Shown: positions 19,086 to 28,324, counted from the first letter of the stretch. The stretch: 64,000 nucleotides of DNA from Chitinophaga sancti (GCF_034424315.1 NZ_CP139972.1:2976001-3040000); one strand, 5' to 3'. Numbers and translations: made by a program. Notes: generated by a model not told the origin, from the sequence alone.

Positions 19086-21710
19086 CTATTTGATTTCGAT
19101 CACCTGTTCTGCAAGGTTCCAGCCACTTACCGTTACCTGGGTTTTACCAGCTTTTGCAATCGCATCGCCACTGATAATCACCACCTTCTCTTCACCTGGT
19201 ACGACTGATACATAGTTATCATTGTAGAACACCGGCAAAATTCTCTTCTTCGTTTGCGGATTTATCAGTGATACCCTGTTAAAGAACGCCAGCGGACCAC
19301 CCTTAGGATTGCTGATCTTTACATGGATCTCATTACCTGATTTCGTTGCAGTGATCTGCGGCTTAGCGGCCTGCATGTTCTGTAAACCGGAGTAGTTACC
19401 TTTTGCATCAGGGAACCAGTACAGGTTATCATCCATTACCGTCTTATCAGCTTTGATCAGGCGTACTGCCAGGAATACTCCTTCTTTCTCTGCCAGCTTA
19501 TCCAGGAAATTCTTCACATTCATGATCTTCTGCACATTGGATGGGCCAATTTCACAGAATACCTGTGTGATCAGGGTATCATGACCTTTCATATCATACG
19601 CTTTCAGTTGCAGCATGATATCATGGTAGTAGCTGAAGGTATTATTTACAATGAATACGGTTCCATCAGTCGGGTTGATCATACCATGTACTGGTGCGGC
19701 ACCGGTTCTGTTACCGTACAGACATGCATTCGGATCCAGGTAGTAATCGTAGTGCTGGCCGCGTAATGCTGTCCATGGGTTCTGTGTTTTCCAGATGATC
19801 ACACCTGTATACCAATCCCACATATGAGAACTAAAACCTTCCATCAGGCCACGGTACTGGTCATAGTTCACCAGCTGTGCCTTGTTTGTCCAGTCTCTGA
19901 TATCCTTTGGTTTACCGTATACATCCAGTGAATTGAAGTAAGGAATGTATTTATGATAATCCCATACTGAATCAACACCACCAGGTTTGTTTTCAGGGCC
20001 TACCAGGTTTTCTTTTGGAATAAAGCGTTCCAGGGATTCCAGGTCGCCTACGCCTACAGAACCTACTTCAGAGTTGAATGGCCAGGTTCTCTCATTCCAG
20101 AATACATTCAGCGGCTGCCAGTTGTAAGGACCGTCGCCATTGCCACCCAGCATGTTGTAAGACATACTGTCTGTGTTGGAATAATGGAAGAAGTAACGGG
20201 TACCATCCAGTTTAGGCATGATGCTGTCTGCCAGTACATCGAAGATGTCGGTCGGAGGGGTGATCTCATTACCGCCGCACCAGAATGCCAGGGAGGCATG
20301 GTTACGCAGGAGTTTTACCTGGTCCGCAGCAGAGTTGATCCACAGGCGGTGGTCATCAGGATATTGCCTGCGGGTCCACTGGTCTTCTTTCTTCATTGGA
20401 TCTACCCAACGGCCATTACAGTCACCGCTCATCCAGAAGTCCTGGAATACCAGCATACCGTATTTATCACAGGCCTTGAAGAACTCTGGTCTTTCGGTGA
20501 GACTACCGCCCCAGATACGGATCAGGTTCAGGTTCATGTCGCGATGGAAACGGATTTCTGCATCATAACGCTCATCTGTGAAGCGGAACATGGCATCGGA
20601 AGTGATCCAGTTACCACCTTTAACGAAGATATTCTGACCGTTTACAGAAAGTTCACGGCTCCTGGTGTGTGCATTCCAGAAAGTACGGATCTCACGCACA
20701 CCTACGCTGATCTCTTCTGTATCGTCTACTTTATTGTTTTCTACGAATTCAACCTTGCTCTGGTACAGGTTCTGCGGACCATAACCAGAAGGCCACCAGA
20801 GTTTAGGATCTTTCAGCTCCAGGTCAGGCAGCTGTACTTCGGTATGTGCTTTTGGTGCCAGCGTTACTTTGCTGCTCACGGTTACACCACCGATTGTATA
20901 ACGCAGGGTACCTGCAATGCTTTTTGCAGTAGCGTTATCCAGTTCTGCGCTTACCCTGATAGTAGCAGGTGCCTGCTTCGCTTCCGGCCATCTTGGACCT
21001 GGCACCAGGGTTACCACATGCGGGTTGCTGATGTTGACAGCACCGGTTTTCTCGATGGTCACCTTATCCCAGATACCGGTATTACGGTCACGCATTGGCT
21101 GGATCCAGTCCCAGCCAGCAGTGTACTGAGGGCCAACGTTTTTGGCGATCACACCATCACCACCCTGGCCACCGTTAGGATTACCCACGATAACAGGCGG
21201 ATATACGATCACGGCCAGGCGGTTCTTACCATCCTTTGCGAGGAAGGAAGTAATGTTGTAGGAATGACGGAGGTAAGTACCGTAATGGGTAGTCGCATTC
21301 AGGCGATGACCGTTCAGGTAAATGTCGCAACCATCGTTCACACCTCTGAAGTGCAGCCATACCTGGCCGTCAGCAGCAGGAGTTGCTTCAGAGAAATCTT
21401 TTACAAACCAATAGGTATAATGATCGCGACCTGTGGTATAGATATCAGGTATACGCTCATTATTCATTCCATAGAAGGGATCTGGAACCAGCTTGTTGTT
21501 CAGTAATGTCGTTAAAACAGTACCTGGTACAGTAGCCGGCAACCAGCCTTTGAGCCCATAGGTAGGAGCTGACAGTGCCTCGCCCTTAACAGTCACGTCA
21601 GAGACGTTTGCACATTCCCAGCCGCTGTTAAGTTCATATTGGCTTTGCGCCATCAATTGTAAAAAAGGTGCCAGTAAGAGACCTGTCACATTCAGTAGTT
21701 TCCGGACCAT
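19086..21710 (-). CDS. Secreted glycoside hydrolase family 2 enzyme, exo-glucosaminidase/mannosidase type
   Basis: An 874-residue secreted enzyme. The start at 21710 gives the signal peptide MVRKLLNVTGLLLAPFLQLM; the frame extends 14 codons upstream but without a signal. The jelly-roll sugar-binding domain comes first (WLPATVPGTVLTTLL, then YTYWFVKDF), followed by an Ig-like domain and the TIM barrel. The barrel has GGNWITSDAMF, LIRIWGGSLTE and the acid/base motif FWCGGNE; FNSEVGSVG probably holds the nucleophile Glu. These resemble exo-beta-glucosaminidases and beta-mannosidases more than beta-galactosidases. A C-terminal Ig-like domain ends the protein. Probably periplasmic or surface polysaccharide degradation; the substrate is uncertain. 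Confidence 0.88.
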   Translation of the reverse strand: MVRKLLNVTGLLLAPFLQLMAQSQYELNSGWECANVSDVTVKGEALSAPTYGLKGWLPATVPGTVLTTLLNNKLVPDPFYGMNNERIPDIYTTGRDHYTYWFVKDFSEATPAADGQVWLHFRGVNDGCDIYLNGHRLNATTHYGTYLRHSYNITSFLAKDGKNRLAVIVYPPVIVGNPNGGQGGDGVIAKNVGPQYTAGWDWIQPMRDRNTGIWDKVTIEKTGAVNISNPHVVTLVPGPRWPEAKQAPATIRVSAELDNATAKSIAGTLRYTIGGVTVSSKVTLAPKAHTEVQLPDLELKDPKLWWPSGYGPQNLYQSKVEFVENNKVDDTEEISVGVREIRTFWNAHTRSRELSVNGQNIFVKGGNWITSDAMFRFTDERYDAEIRFHRDMNLNLIRIWGGSLTERPEFFKACDKYGMLVFQDFWMSGDCNGRWVDPMKKEDQWTRRQYPDDHRLWINSAADQVKLLRNHASLAFWCGGNEITPPTDIFDVLADSIMPKLDGTRYFFHYSNTDSMSYNMLGGNGDGPYNWQPLNVFWNERTWPFNSEVGSVGVGDLESLERFIPKENLVGPENKPGGVDSVWDYHKYIPYFNSLDVYGKPKDIRDWTNKAQLVNYDQYRGLMEGFSSHMWDWYTGVIIWKTQNPWTALRGQHYDYYLDPNACLYGNRTGAAPVHGMINPTDGTVFIVNNTFSYYHDIMLQLKAYDMKGHDTLITQVFCEIGPSNVQKIMNVKNFLDKLAEKEGVFLAVRLIKADKTVMDDNLYWFPDAKGNYSGLQNMQAAKPQITATKSGNEIHVKISNPKGGPLAFFNRVSLINPQTKKRILPVFYNDNYVSVVPGEEKVVIISGDAIAKAGKTQVTVSGWNLAEQVIEIK

Positions 21711-21857
21711 AATTTTGCATGAAAGTTTAGAAGGCAATATTGCCGTGTTCACTGTTCGGACAAAAATATACGTTGATATTCCAAAATCAAAATGATGCTG
21801 ATTAGTTAGGTCAAATATAAATTACAAAAGGAGAATTACCTATCAGAAAGGGGAAAT

Positions 21858-21883
21858 AAAAAAGCCCCCTCTGCTGAGGGGGC
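21858..21883 (-). terminator. Intrinsic terminator after small lipoprotein gene
   Basis: Stem gccccct / agggggc with loop ctgctg, followed on the minus strand by six T. It lies 25 bases past the stop of the gene at 21908-22300. Confidence 0.8.
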
Positions 21884-21907
21884 CAATAAATTGTGTTGTG
21901 ATTCTTA

Positions 21908-22300
21908 TTATGCAGATGCCACTAATACAATCTTCACATACAGGTTGCCCGGAGGATTTACGGTAGACCCATCAGCACCCTGAATTTCGAGGGTCAGGGA
22001 ACCGGTGGTATAAGTGTATACGATGGAAGAACCATTGTATACATCCGGTAAAGCTTCCCAGGTCTTACCATCGCCGGAGATATATACCAGTACGCCATCT
22101 GTCTGGTTAGTCGCATCTGTGATCTGAGGTACGCTGATAGTTCTGTAATAAGTTTTCGTGGTATTATCATACTGCCAGGTATTGCTGGCAACGGAGCCCT
22201 GAATTGTTATATTCGGAATTTCCTGTGTGATGTATTCTTTTTTACAACCTGATACAAGGAAGCCTAGTACCAGTACAGCAAGCAATAATTTAGTTTTCAT
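21908..22300 (-). CDS. Small lipoprotein, unknown function
   Basis: A 130-residue lipoprotein with signal MKTKLLLAVLVLGFLVSGCK, lipobox VSGC. The mature part is beta-rich: a TYYRTISVPQITDATNQTDG stretch, a middle DGKTWEALPDV segment and a C-terminal GNLYVKIVLVASA strand. This layout is common in small Bacteroidota periplasmic or surface proteins with no assigned role. It is monocistronic, with its own terminator, and lies between the GH2 gene and the HEAT-repeat gene. No function can be inferred. Confidence 0.75.
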   Translation of the reverse strand: MKTKLLLAVLVLGFLVSGCKKEYITQEIPNITIQGSVASNTWQYDNTTKTYYRTISVPQITDATNQTDGVLVYISGDGKTWEALPDVYNGSSIVYTYTTGSLTLEIQGADGSTVNPPGNLYVKIVLVASA

Positions 22301-22376
22301 AAATAAGCATGTATTGATTAATTACAGAATAAGGAACATATGTCCTTATCTTCAAATACGATGCCACAAATAAAAA

Positions 22377-23819
22377 TCATGTACCTGTTATTGCTTTCAT
22401 GGTTTTCGCTGCCTGCTCCCTTACAGCAGGGTTTGCGCTTTGCATCAATGCCTCTACTCTTCCTTTCGCCTCGTCCGCCTTTCTTTCTGCCAGCACCTGG
22501 AGTAAAGCAATCTGCATCAGTGGCGGTTTGTTCTGTAAAGAAATGCCTGCCGTTGAAGCGACCATTCTGCTCCGCATGGTGAGCAATACATCCCTGATCA
22601 GGAAGATGGTATTGCTGTCTGCTTTGTTCATTTCGTAGATCAGTGAAGCGATCATGGTTGTATTACCCAGGAGGCCGGTGGCCCTGATCGCTGCAGTTTT
22701 CACCACCAGGTTCGTATCTGCCAGGGCAGCCTGGATCACCCTTGTGGCGGCTCGCTGCTGGCTGCCGCCTAGCAGTAAAAGAATCCCCGCTTTCGCAGCT
22801 CCTTTTTCTCTTACCACCCGGTCTAACCAGTAACTGGTGTTGGCACTGTTCATATTCTTTGCCGCCATTTTCAGGGCTGCTGCGCTGAAGGCGGGATCAG
22901 GATCTGCTGCTGCATCGCCCAGGATCCTGTTGCCATCACTGAAATGCACTGTTGCCATGATCTGCAGCGCCGCAATTCTTGCAGGCAGCTGTGCATGGGA
23001 TTTACATTCCCTGAGCATGCGGGCGGCAATTATCCTGGCAGGTTCCTGCGGCCAGTTATCTGCCATGCGTTGTGCAAATAATATATACGCTGCCGTTGCA
23101 TTCGAACTATCGTATACATAGCCGGCTTTTGCTGCTGCAGCATGTAATAATGAATCGCTGCTTTCATTCCCCAGGCTGGCGATGGCCATCAGGGCGGCCC
23201 TGCGCTGGCGCAGGTCTTTAGTATCAGCCAGGGCAGTTACAGCATCCAGTCCGCTCAGGTAACGAAGTTCCCCAATGGCATTGATCAATGCTATCCGGGC
23301 ATTACCTTTTGATTTTGATAAGGCATATACGACCGTTGGTTTGGCAACGGGGCCATCGATCTGGATCACCGCTCTTACTGCTGCATCACACAGGGCATCC
23401 TGCACCAGGTAAGGCGCAATAGCAGCTGCTGCCACATCATTGCCACATAGCTGCAACTGATTGATCAGGAAAATTTTGGCTGGGATGGTGCTGACTTGTT
23501 TCAATGCCCTGCAATAAGCTTTTACAGCCGTTTTACGGGCAGAATCACGCAGGGCAGCAGTAACGTATACGGTATAGGCAGAAAGGGCATATTGCACGTT
23601 TACATTCCCGGTCTGCGACATCATAGCCAATGTTGTCAAGCCGGGTTCTCCCAGCTTTTCCAGCTGCTTCATGGAGATGGTTTTCAGGCTGTCATTGGGT
23701 GATGGCATTTCCTGCAGGATCATGCCGATCCTCGTAGCATAGGGTGATGGTTGCCCCTGCCCTGCTGCATGCAGGCAGGCGCCAAGTATAATGAATAGGA
23801 TCAGATTCGAACGCCTCAT
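22377..23819 (-). CDS. Secreted HEAT-repeat protein
   Basis: A 480-residue exported protein with the signal MRRSNLILFIILGACLHAAG. The remainder is a string of alpha-alpha hairpins of HEAT/armadillo type, about ten by eye, for example KTAAIRATGLLGNTTMIASL and a C-terminal AVREQAAKTMKAI helix. Such solenoids usually bind partner proteins. It is 9 bases downstream of the oxidoreductase gene at 23829-25079 on the same strand, so the two are probably co-transcribed. In Bacteroidota, HEAT proteins commonly accompany Gfo/Idh-type secreted oxidoreductases; the joint role is not known. Confidence 0.8.
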   Translation of the reverse strand: MRRSNLILFIILGACLHAAGQGQPSPYATRIGMILQEMPSPNDSLKTISMKQLEKLGEPGLTTLAMMSQTGNVNVQYALSAYTVYVTAALRDSARKTAVKAYCRALKQVSTIPAKIFLINQLQLCGNDVAAAAIAPYLVQDALCDAAVRAVIQIDGPVAKPTVVYALSKSKGNARIALINAIGELRYLSGLDAVTALADTKDLRQRRAALMAIASLGNESSDSLLHAAAAKAGYVYDSSNATAAYILFAQRMADNWPQEPARIIAARMLRECKSHAQLPARIAALQIMATVHFSDGNRILGDAAADPDPAFSAAALKMAAKNMNSANTSYWLDRVVREKGAAKAGILLLLGGSQQRAATRVIQAALADTNLVVKTAAIRATGLLGNTTMIASLIYEMNKADSNTIFLIRDVLLTMRSRMVASTAGISLQNKPPLMQIALLQVLAERKADEAKGRVEALMQSANPAVREQAAKTMKAITGT

Positions 23820-23828
23820 GGTAAACGG

Positions 23829-25079
23829 TTATTTCCAGGTGCTGCGCAGGGCTTTATTCAGCAACCTGTTGGCACCTTCATCGAACAGGAAGGTTTGTTT
23901 TACAGGATCAAACTGGAGAGAACGGCCCAGTTGAAGGGCAATTATTCCCATATTGACCAGGGTACAGGAGCGATGTCCGTTTTCTTCGTTTGTCGCAAAG
24001 GTTTGCCTTTCCTTCACGGCTTTCACAAAATCAGTGGCGGCCAGTGGTGGATCAGGAAAATCGGCCAGTTTTGTTTCCAGGTCACGGATATCTGATTTGA
24101 AATCAGCATACAGTTTTCCTGCTGGTCCGGAGATAAAGGGTGCATTTGCCTCCCTGCCTTCAGCGTCCAGGATGATCTTACAACCATCTTCATAAGTAAA
24201 GGTGATTTTTTGCCAGGTGCCCACAACATCCGGATGTTGTAAAGGAGCTTCCACGGCTACCTCGACGGGGCTGGTTTCATCTTTACCCAGTATAAACTGT
24301 ATAGGATCGAGGTATTGCTGACCCAGTTCTGCCAGGATGCCTCCACTATAATCCCAGTAAGCAGGAAAATGCTGGATCCTGTTGATATGATAAGGTTTAT
24401 AAGGCGCCGGGCCAAGCCAGCGGTCATAATTCAATGTAGCAGGTATTGGCTGGGCAGGAAGACTGGTGAGCCCCGGGTTTTGAAAAGGCCAGTTAAAACC
24501 GGTCTGCGGCCCGAGTGTGATGGTAATTGGGCCGCCCAGTATCGCACTGCTTATCAGTTTTTGTAGTTTTTTAACAGGCATGTTGGTACCATACAGCTTA
24601 CCTTCAATCCGGTGATCCAGATTGAGCCGGAAGATCCGGCCATAGGTCTGTACAGCCGTGATCACCTGCCTGCCTTCGGCAATGGAATGGGTCATCGGCG
24701 TTTCGCACCAGATATCTTTCCCTGCGGCGGCGGCTTCGATGGCCATGAGGCCATGCCAGTGCGGGGGCGTAGCAATATGTACAAAGTCGATGTCCTTTTG
24801 CAGGAGAAGGTGACGGTAGTCGTCGAAAGTCTTTACCTTTTTATCCAGCAGGGCTGCGGCCTGTGCCAGGTTAGCCTGGTTTACATCACAGAGAGCGGTT
24901 ACACGGGTTCCAGGGTAGTTCAGGAATTGCCTGCCGGCAACACCGGTACCGATTATACCTTTGGTCAGCTGGTCACTGGGGGCCAGGTAGCCCCGACCCA
25001 ATACATGCCGGGGAAGAATGGTAAAAGCAACCACCGTACCGGCTATATTTTTCAAAAATTCACGTCTATGATTTGGCAT
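23829..25079 (-). CDS. Gfo/Idh/MocA family oxidoreductase with Tat-like signal
   Basis: A 416-residue NAD(P)-dependent sugar dehydrogenase-like protein. The ATG at 25079 gives MPNHRREFLKNIAGTVVAFT, a twin-arginine signal (RREFLK), which an upstream in-frame start would bury. The Rossmann fold shows KGIIGTGVAGRQFL and VTALCDVNQ; DFVHIATPPHWHGLMAIEAA and AGKDIWCETPMTHSIAEGRQ contain the EKP-like motif, here ETP instead of EKP, so the catalytic Lys appears replaced. YDRWLGPAPYKPY marks the secreted Bacteroidota subfamily. It is likely a periplasmic enzyme acting on sugars or glycosides; the lost Lys leaves oxidoreductase activity uncertain. Confidence 0.85.
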   Translation of the reverse strand: MPNHRREFLKNIAGTVVAFTILPRHVLGRGYLAPSDQLTKGIIGTGVAGRQFLNYPGTRVTALCDVNQANLAQAAALLDKKVKTFDDYRHLLLQKDIDFVHIATPPHWHGLMAIEAAAAGKDIWCETPMTHSIAEGRQVITAVQTYGRIFRLNLDHRIEGKLYGTNMPVKKLQKLISSAILGGPITITLGPQTGFNWPFQNPGLTSLPAQPIPATLNYDRWLGPAPYKPYHINRIQHFPAYWDYSGGILAELGQQYLDPIQFILGKDETSPVEVAVEAPLQHPDVVGTWQKITFTYEDGCKIILDAEGREANAPFISGPAGKLYADFKSDIRDLETKLADFPDPPLAATDFVKAVKERQTFATNEENGHRSCTLVNMGIIALQLGRSLQFDPVKQTFLFDEGANRLLNKALRSTWK

Positions 25080-25206
25080 AGGATCTTCAGGTAATGATCT
25101 CGAAGGGCCAAGATATGCATTTTTTATAAATATATATTTCGGAGAAGAGGGCAAGCGATTTTTTACTTAAATTAGTATAGCCCTAAACCATTGAAACACA
25201 AATTCC

Positions 25207-25545
25207 ATGTCAACCAATCGCCACGAACAGGTCATTGCCAGCATTAGCGAATACCTGCTGCTCAACCTTGACAAACCAGTGAGCATATCACAACTAGCTC
25301 ATTCTCATTACATAAGTGAATCAAAGCTGAAACAGGATTTCAAAAAATACATGCATCTTTCCCTTATAAACTGGTTATTAGAACAAAGAATGCAAAAGGC
25401 TTTTCAGCTTTTACAACAATCGGATAGTAAAATTTCCGATATTGCGGAAGAAGTGGGGTATAGTAATGTCTCAAGTTTCAACCGGGAGTTCAGGAAACAT
25501 TACGCCTGTTCCCCCCGGGAAATTCGGGAAGGAAATAGTGAATAA
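25207..25545 (+). CDS. AraC-type DNA-binding protein lacking a sensor domain
   Basis: A 112-residue protein that is almost only an AraC/XylS DNA-binding domain. Two helix-turn-helix units are visible: ISQLAHSHYISESKLKQDFK (about 28-47) and ISDIAEEVGYSNVSSFNREF (about 78-97), ending in the family-typical YACSPREIRE. No upstream sensor domain fits before the ATG at 25207, where the frame begins. It is divergent from the oxidoreductase gene (128 bases between starts) and could regulate it. Regulators of this size exist (MarA/SoxS type), so it need not be a fragment. Confidence 0.82.
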   Translation: MSTNRHEQVIASISEYLLLNLDKPVSISQLAHSHYISESKLKQDFKKYMHLSLINWLLEQRMQKAFQLLQQSDSKISDIAEEVGYSNVSSFNREFRKHYACSPREIREGNSE

Positions 25546-25754
25546 GTAAAACCATTCGGGGATTTTTACCGTATATATACTCAGTGCCAAAAAATTTCTG
25601 CATTTTTCTTAGACGTTAGCAGCCTTGCCGAAAGAATTATCAGACAAGCACTTATATCTATTATACGTTAGAATAAACTCTTTTCCCTGTAATTTTTACA
25701 AATCATTAACAGCCGTGTTCGAAGTTTATTTTCTAAAAACAGCGATGTGTTTAG

Positions 25755-26063
25755 TAGTTTTGCCCCGCTTTTATAACGAAAACGGATACAGCAGCCCGAC
25801 CGGCAGATTATAGTAAAGTGGAGACATCGTGTGTCATGCGAATCAAAAAGATCTGGAGGCTACGCAACCTACAGGAGACGTTGGGTTCTTATTGTTCCAA
25901 TCTAATTAGTAACATGTCACCGCTTTATAAGCAAAACAAAAGACACCAGACTACAACAATGCACAATGCTTTTTCCAAATTACTACAACGTAATTCAACA
26001 TATTTATATAGTGCCTTGAAAAAGGGGCTATAACCTTCGTTTACGAACAATGCAAAATGAAAT
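25755..26063 (+). ncRNA. Candidate non-coding or small-peptide transcript
   Basis: This roughly 300-base stretch has a TAGTTTTG box (25755-25762) matching the Bacteroidota -7 consensus TAnnTTTG. It ends at a strong intrinsic terminator at 26064-26099 on the same strand. No recognised gene lies between. An open frame at 25818-26033 encodes a basic 71-residue peptide of unlikely composition, and a shorter one inside it starts MHNAFSKLLQRN. I could not match it to tmRNA, RNase P, SRP or 6S RNA. Either a small RNA or a small peptide gene is possible. Confidence 0.35.
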
Positions 26064-26099
26064 ACCGGTACTTTAGTCCTTTAGTGCCGGTTTTTTTTT
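26064..26099 (+). terminator. Strong intrinsic terminator without an assigned gene
   Basis: Nine-pair stem accggtact / agtgccggt (one G-U pair), 10-base loop, then nine T. It is oriented for plus-strand transcription, although the nearest recognised plus-strand gene ends 520 bases upstream. Confidence 0.8.
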
Positions 26100-26109
26100 G
26101 TCCGTAATT

Positions 26110-26307
26110 TTAGTAGGAAGGCCTTTTAGATCTTGTTTTTTCAGGGGTATTCTCAAGACGCTCATCCAGTTGCTCATCGCTCATTTCACGTTCGGATTCA
26201 TCCAAAGCTCGTTCCGCTTCTTCAAAAGCTCCACCCGAGCCAGTGTGCAAAATTTCATTTTCTTTAGGTAAGCCGGTCGACGCCCCGGTATCTTTCACAT
26301 AAATCAT
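26110..26307 (-). CDS. Small acidic hypothetical protein
   Basis: A 65-residue protein from the ATG complementary to 26305-26307; an upstream TTG would add eight residues. The sequence is hydrophilic and charged, with EEAERALDESEREMSDEQLD forming a likely single helix, and a basic end (TRSKRPSY). It has no membrane segment or recognised motif. The composition is that of a real small protein, not a shadow of another gene, since nothing overlaps it. Function unknown. Confidence 0.5.
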   Translation of the reverse strand: MIYVKDTGASTGLPKENEILHTGSGGAFEEAERALDESEREMSDEQLDERLENTPEKTRSKRPSY

Positions 26308-26406
26308 TGGTATACACGTTTTTCCATTCAAAGGATCAATAACTATACTAAAATAATAAAAAACATGGGGATTCCATAGCAGTAGGGGTTTAACTCTTTA
26401 TTAAGA

Positions 26407-26433
26407 GCGGGGTTTTGTTGTACAAAACCCCGC
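26407..26433 (-). terminator. Hairpin after SGNH hydrolase gene
   Basis: Perfect 11-pair stem gcggggttttg / caaaaccccgc with a five-base loop, 8 bases past the stop at 26441. The minus strand has no long U-run after it, so termination may be partial. Confidence 0.6.
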
Positions 26434-26440
26434 AACCTGG

Positions 26441-27232
26441 CTATTTCAGTAACTTATAAATGCCTTTCCCCCACAGTTTTCCAAGGCTTTCTGCCCCTGC
26501 TTTGTTGGGATGCAGGTAAAATACACCCTGCCAGCCTTCTTCAGCCTGCAGTTCTGCCGCCGCATGTTGCTTAAAATGCCCAAATCCCAGTTTATCACCC
26601 ACAATTACCTGCCCGGGCTTTGTTTTTCCATACTCCTTCACCAGGGCATTGATCTCAGGGAAATAAGTTTGGAGCCTGTCCAGCCCACGCTGTAAATAGA
26701 TCGCACCATTATAGGTATTCGGACTATACCAGATAGGTTGGTGTACCACCACCCTGCTCCCCGGAAAATCCGTGAGTAACTGATCGATGATCGCCTGTAA
26801 GTTCTTCTTATAGTTTTCGGGAGATACGGGAGCTCCATTGGGCCCCTCTACGGCACTATCGTTAGTGCCTAAATCAATTGAAAATACTAACAATGCATCT
26901 TTCTCTGCCTTATAAGCTTCGGCCGCAGCCTCCACTTTCTTAAATGCTTTCCCGGTAGCTGGCAGAAAATCTACCGTGGTATAACCGCTTACGCCCTGGT
27001 TGGTATAATTCACTTTACCGACCCCTTCCTGGGTTTGCAACCACTCCACCGCTCGTACCGGCGGCGCCTCCTTCTCCGGTTCCTTTAGTGTGGCCCCATG
27101 CGTAATGCTGTTACCAATAAATACAATGTTCACATTTGTGACGGCTTTCTTTTGCGCCATCGACGGTAGCTGGGCAATCACCAGCATGAGCAGGTATACA
27201 CCCGCCCGTTGGCCATAGGTTCTCATATACAT
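26441..27232 (-). CDS. Secreted SGNH/GDSL hydrolase
   Basis: A 263-residue exported esterase or lipase-like protein. After a signal peptide ending near AQLPSMAQKK, block I reads VFIGNSITHG (catalytic Ser in GNS), block III is DLGTNDSA (Asn of the oxyanion hole), and block V is YLHPNKAGAESLG with the catalytic His. Such enzymes deacylate carbohydrates or glycoconjugates. The gene starts 6 bases after the receiver-kinase gene at 27239-28324, so it is probably the last gene of the signalling operon, an unusual partner for CheB/CheR. Confidence 0.85.
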   Translation of the reverse strand: MYMRTYGQRAGVYLLMLVIAQLPSMAQKKAVTNVNIVFIGNSITHGATLKEPEKEAPPVRAVEWLQTQEGVGKVNYTNQGVSGYTTVDFLPATGKAFKKVEAAAEAYKAEKDALLVFSIDLGTNDSAVEGPNGAPVSPENYKKNLQAIIDQLLTDFPGSRVVVHQPIWYSPNTYNGAIYLQRGLDRLQTYFPEINALVKEYGKTKPGQVIVGDKLGFGHFKQHAAAELQAEEGWQGVFYLHPNKAGAESLGKLWGKGIYKLLK

Positions 27233-27238
27233 GACAAT

Positions 27239-28324
27239 TTATCTCCGCCACTGGAAGTAGAAACAGCTCCCCTCTCCTAAACGGGATTCTACCCATACCC
27301 TGCCCCCCTGTGTTTCCACCAGTAATTTGAGGATATTTAATCCTATCCCTGTGCCCTTATCATCATCCTTGTCAGCCTTTTCAAACAACCTAAAGATCCT
27401 TTCATTATCCTTATCCTCTATGCCAGGACCATTGTCCTTCACATAAAATTTATAAAACTCACCATCTGGTGCACCGCCCACACTGATCTCTGCTACTGCT
27501 TTATCGTTATACTTAATCGCGTTACTCAGTAAATTCTGGAATACCTGCTGCAGTTTCTGCCTGCTGGTATGCAACACGGGCATATCCGGCCCCACTTCAA
27601 TCCTTACATTTGCCGGCGGGAACAACAGTTTGATCTGCTGTTGCAACATCTCACTGACTTCTACATCTTCCGTTTTGTTATTGAACTGGTGTTCTTTGCT
27701 ATAGTCAAGGATCGCTGTGATCATATCCGCCATCTGGCTGGCAGCCAGCACAGACATATTCATGTACTCTGACAGCATCGTGGAGCTTTTGATCTCCTGT
27801 TCTTCCTGCATAAGCATCAGCAAACCGGTGATCCCTGAGAGTGGTGTTTTCAGATCATGTGCCACTACGTGCATAAAACGCTCCAGCTGTCCATTGATCT
27901 GTTCTTTCTCTTTCAGTGTTTGCTTCAGTTCATCCTGGTAAAAATATAATTGCTCGAATACATTTACCTTGGCCCGCGTTACATTAATGTCCAGTGGCTT
28001 GGACAGGTAATCAACGGCGCCCTTCTTAAATCCTTCCAGCACGTCGTATTCGTCCTTGTTGATGGCTGTCACAAAAATGAGGGAGATGTTCCTTGTTTTC
28101 GGGTTGGCTTTGAGTAAACGGGCTACTTCAAAACCATCCATATCCGGCATCTGCACATCCAGCATGATCAGGCCAATATCGTCGTGTTTTAATACCTGCT
28201 TCAATGCTTCGTTGCCCGATGAAGCATGTATAAACGTCCTGTTATCCGCCAGCAGCATTTGTTCCAACGATATCAAATTCTCCATTCTATCGTCTACCAG
28301 CAGGATGGTAAATTTCTTAGTCAT
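27239..28324 (-). CDS. Response regulator-histidine kinase hybrid (REC-HisKA-HATPase)
   Basis: A 361-residue cytoplasmic protein. The N-terminal receiver domain (about 3-120) has TILLVDDRMEN, the phosphoacceptor Asp in IMLDVQMPDMDGFE and the conserved Lys in YLSKPLD. A coiled-coil linker leads to HisKA with FMHVVAHDLKTPLSGITGLL (phosphorylatable His) and an HATPase with YVKDNGPGIEDKDNERIFRL and GTGIGLNILKLLVE. There are no membrane helices. The ATG at 28324 is preferred over an earlier GTG and a close upstream ATG. It lies in a minus-strand operon after CheB and may receive phosphate from the hybrid kinase at 29801-33211. Confidence 0.9.
   Translation of the reverse strand: MTKKFTILLVDDRMENLISLEQMLLADNRTFIHASSGNEALKQVLKHDDIGLIMLDVQMPDMDGFEVARLLKANPKTRNISLIFVTAINKDEYDVLEGFKKGAVDYLSKPLDINVTRAKVNVFEQLYFYQDELKQTLKEKEQINGQLERFMHVVAHDLKTPLSGITGLLMLMQEEQEIKSSTMLSEYMNMSVLAASQMADMITAILDYSKEHQFNNKTEDVEVSEMLQQQIKLLFPPANVRIEVGPDMPVLHTSRQKLQQVFQNLLSNAIKYNDKAVAEISVGGAPDGEFYKFYVKDNGPGIEDKDNERIFRLFEKADKDDDKGTGIGLNILKLLVETQGGRVWVESRLGEGSCFYFQWRR

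Noticed and set aside
20184..21506. A 440-codon plus-strand open frame opposite the GH2 gene
   Set aside because: Its protein is rich in His, Thr and Cys with no recognisable motif, and the opposite strand encodes a clear GH2 enzyme with signal peptide and catalytic residues. It is a shadow frame.
25818..26033. A 71-residue protein as a confident gene
   Set aside because: Composition is odd, there is no clear ribosome-binding site or homologue in memory, and the transcript may be non-coding. Kept only as a candidate transcript.
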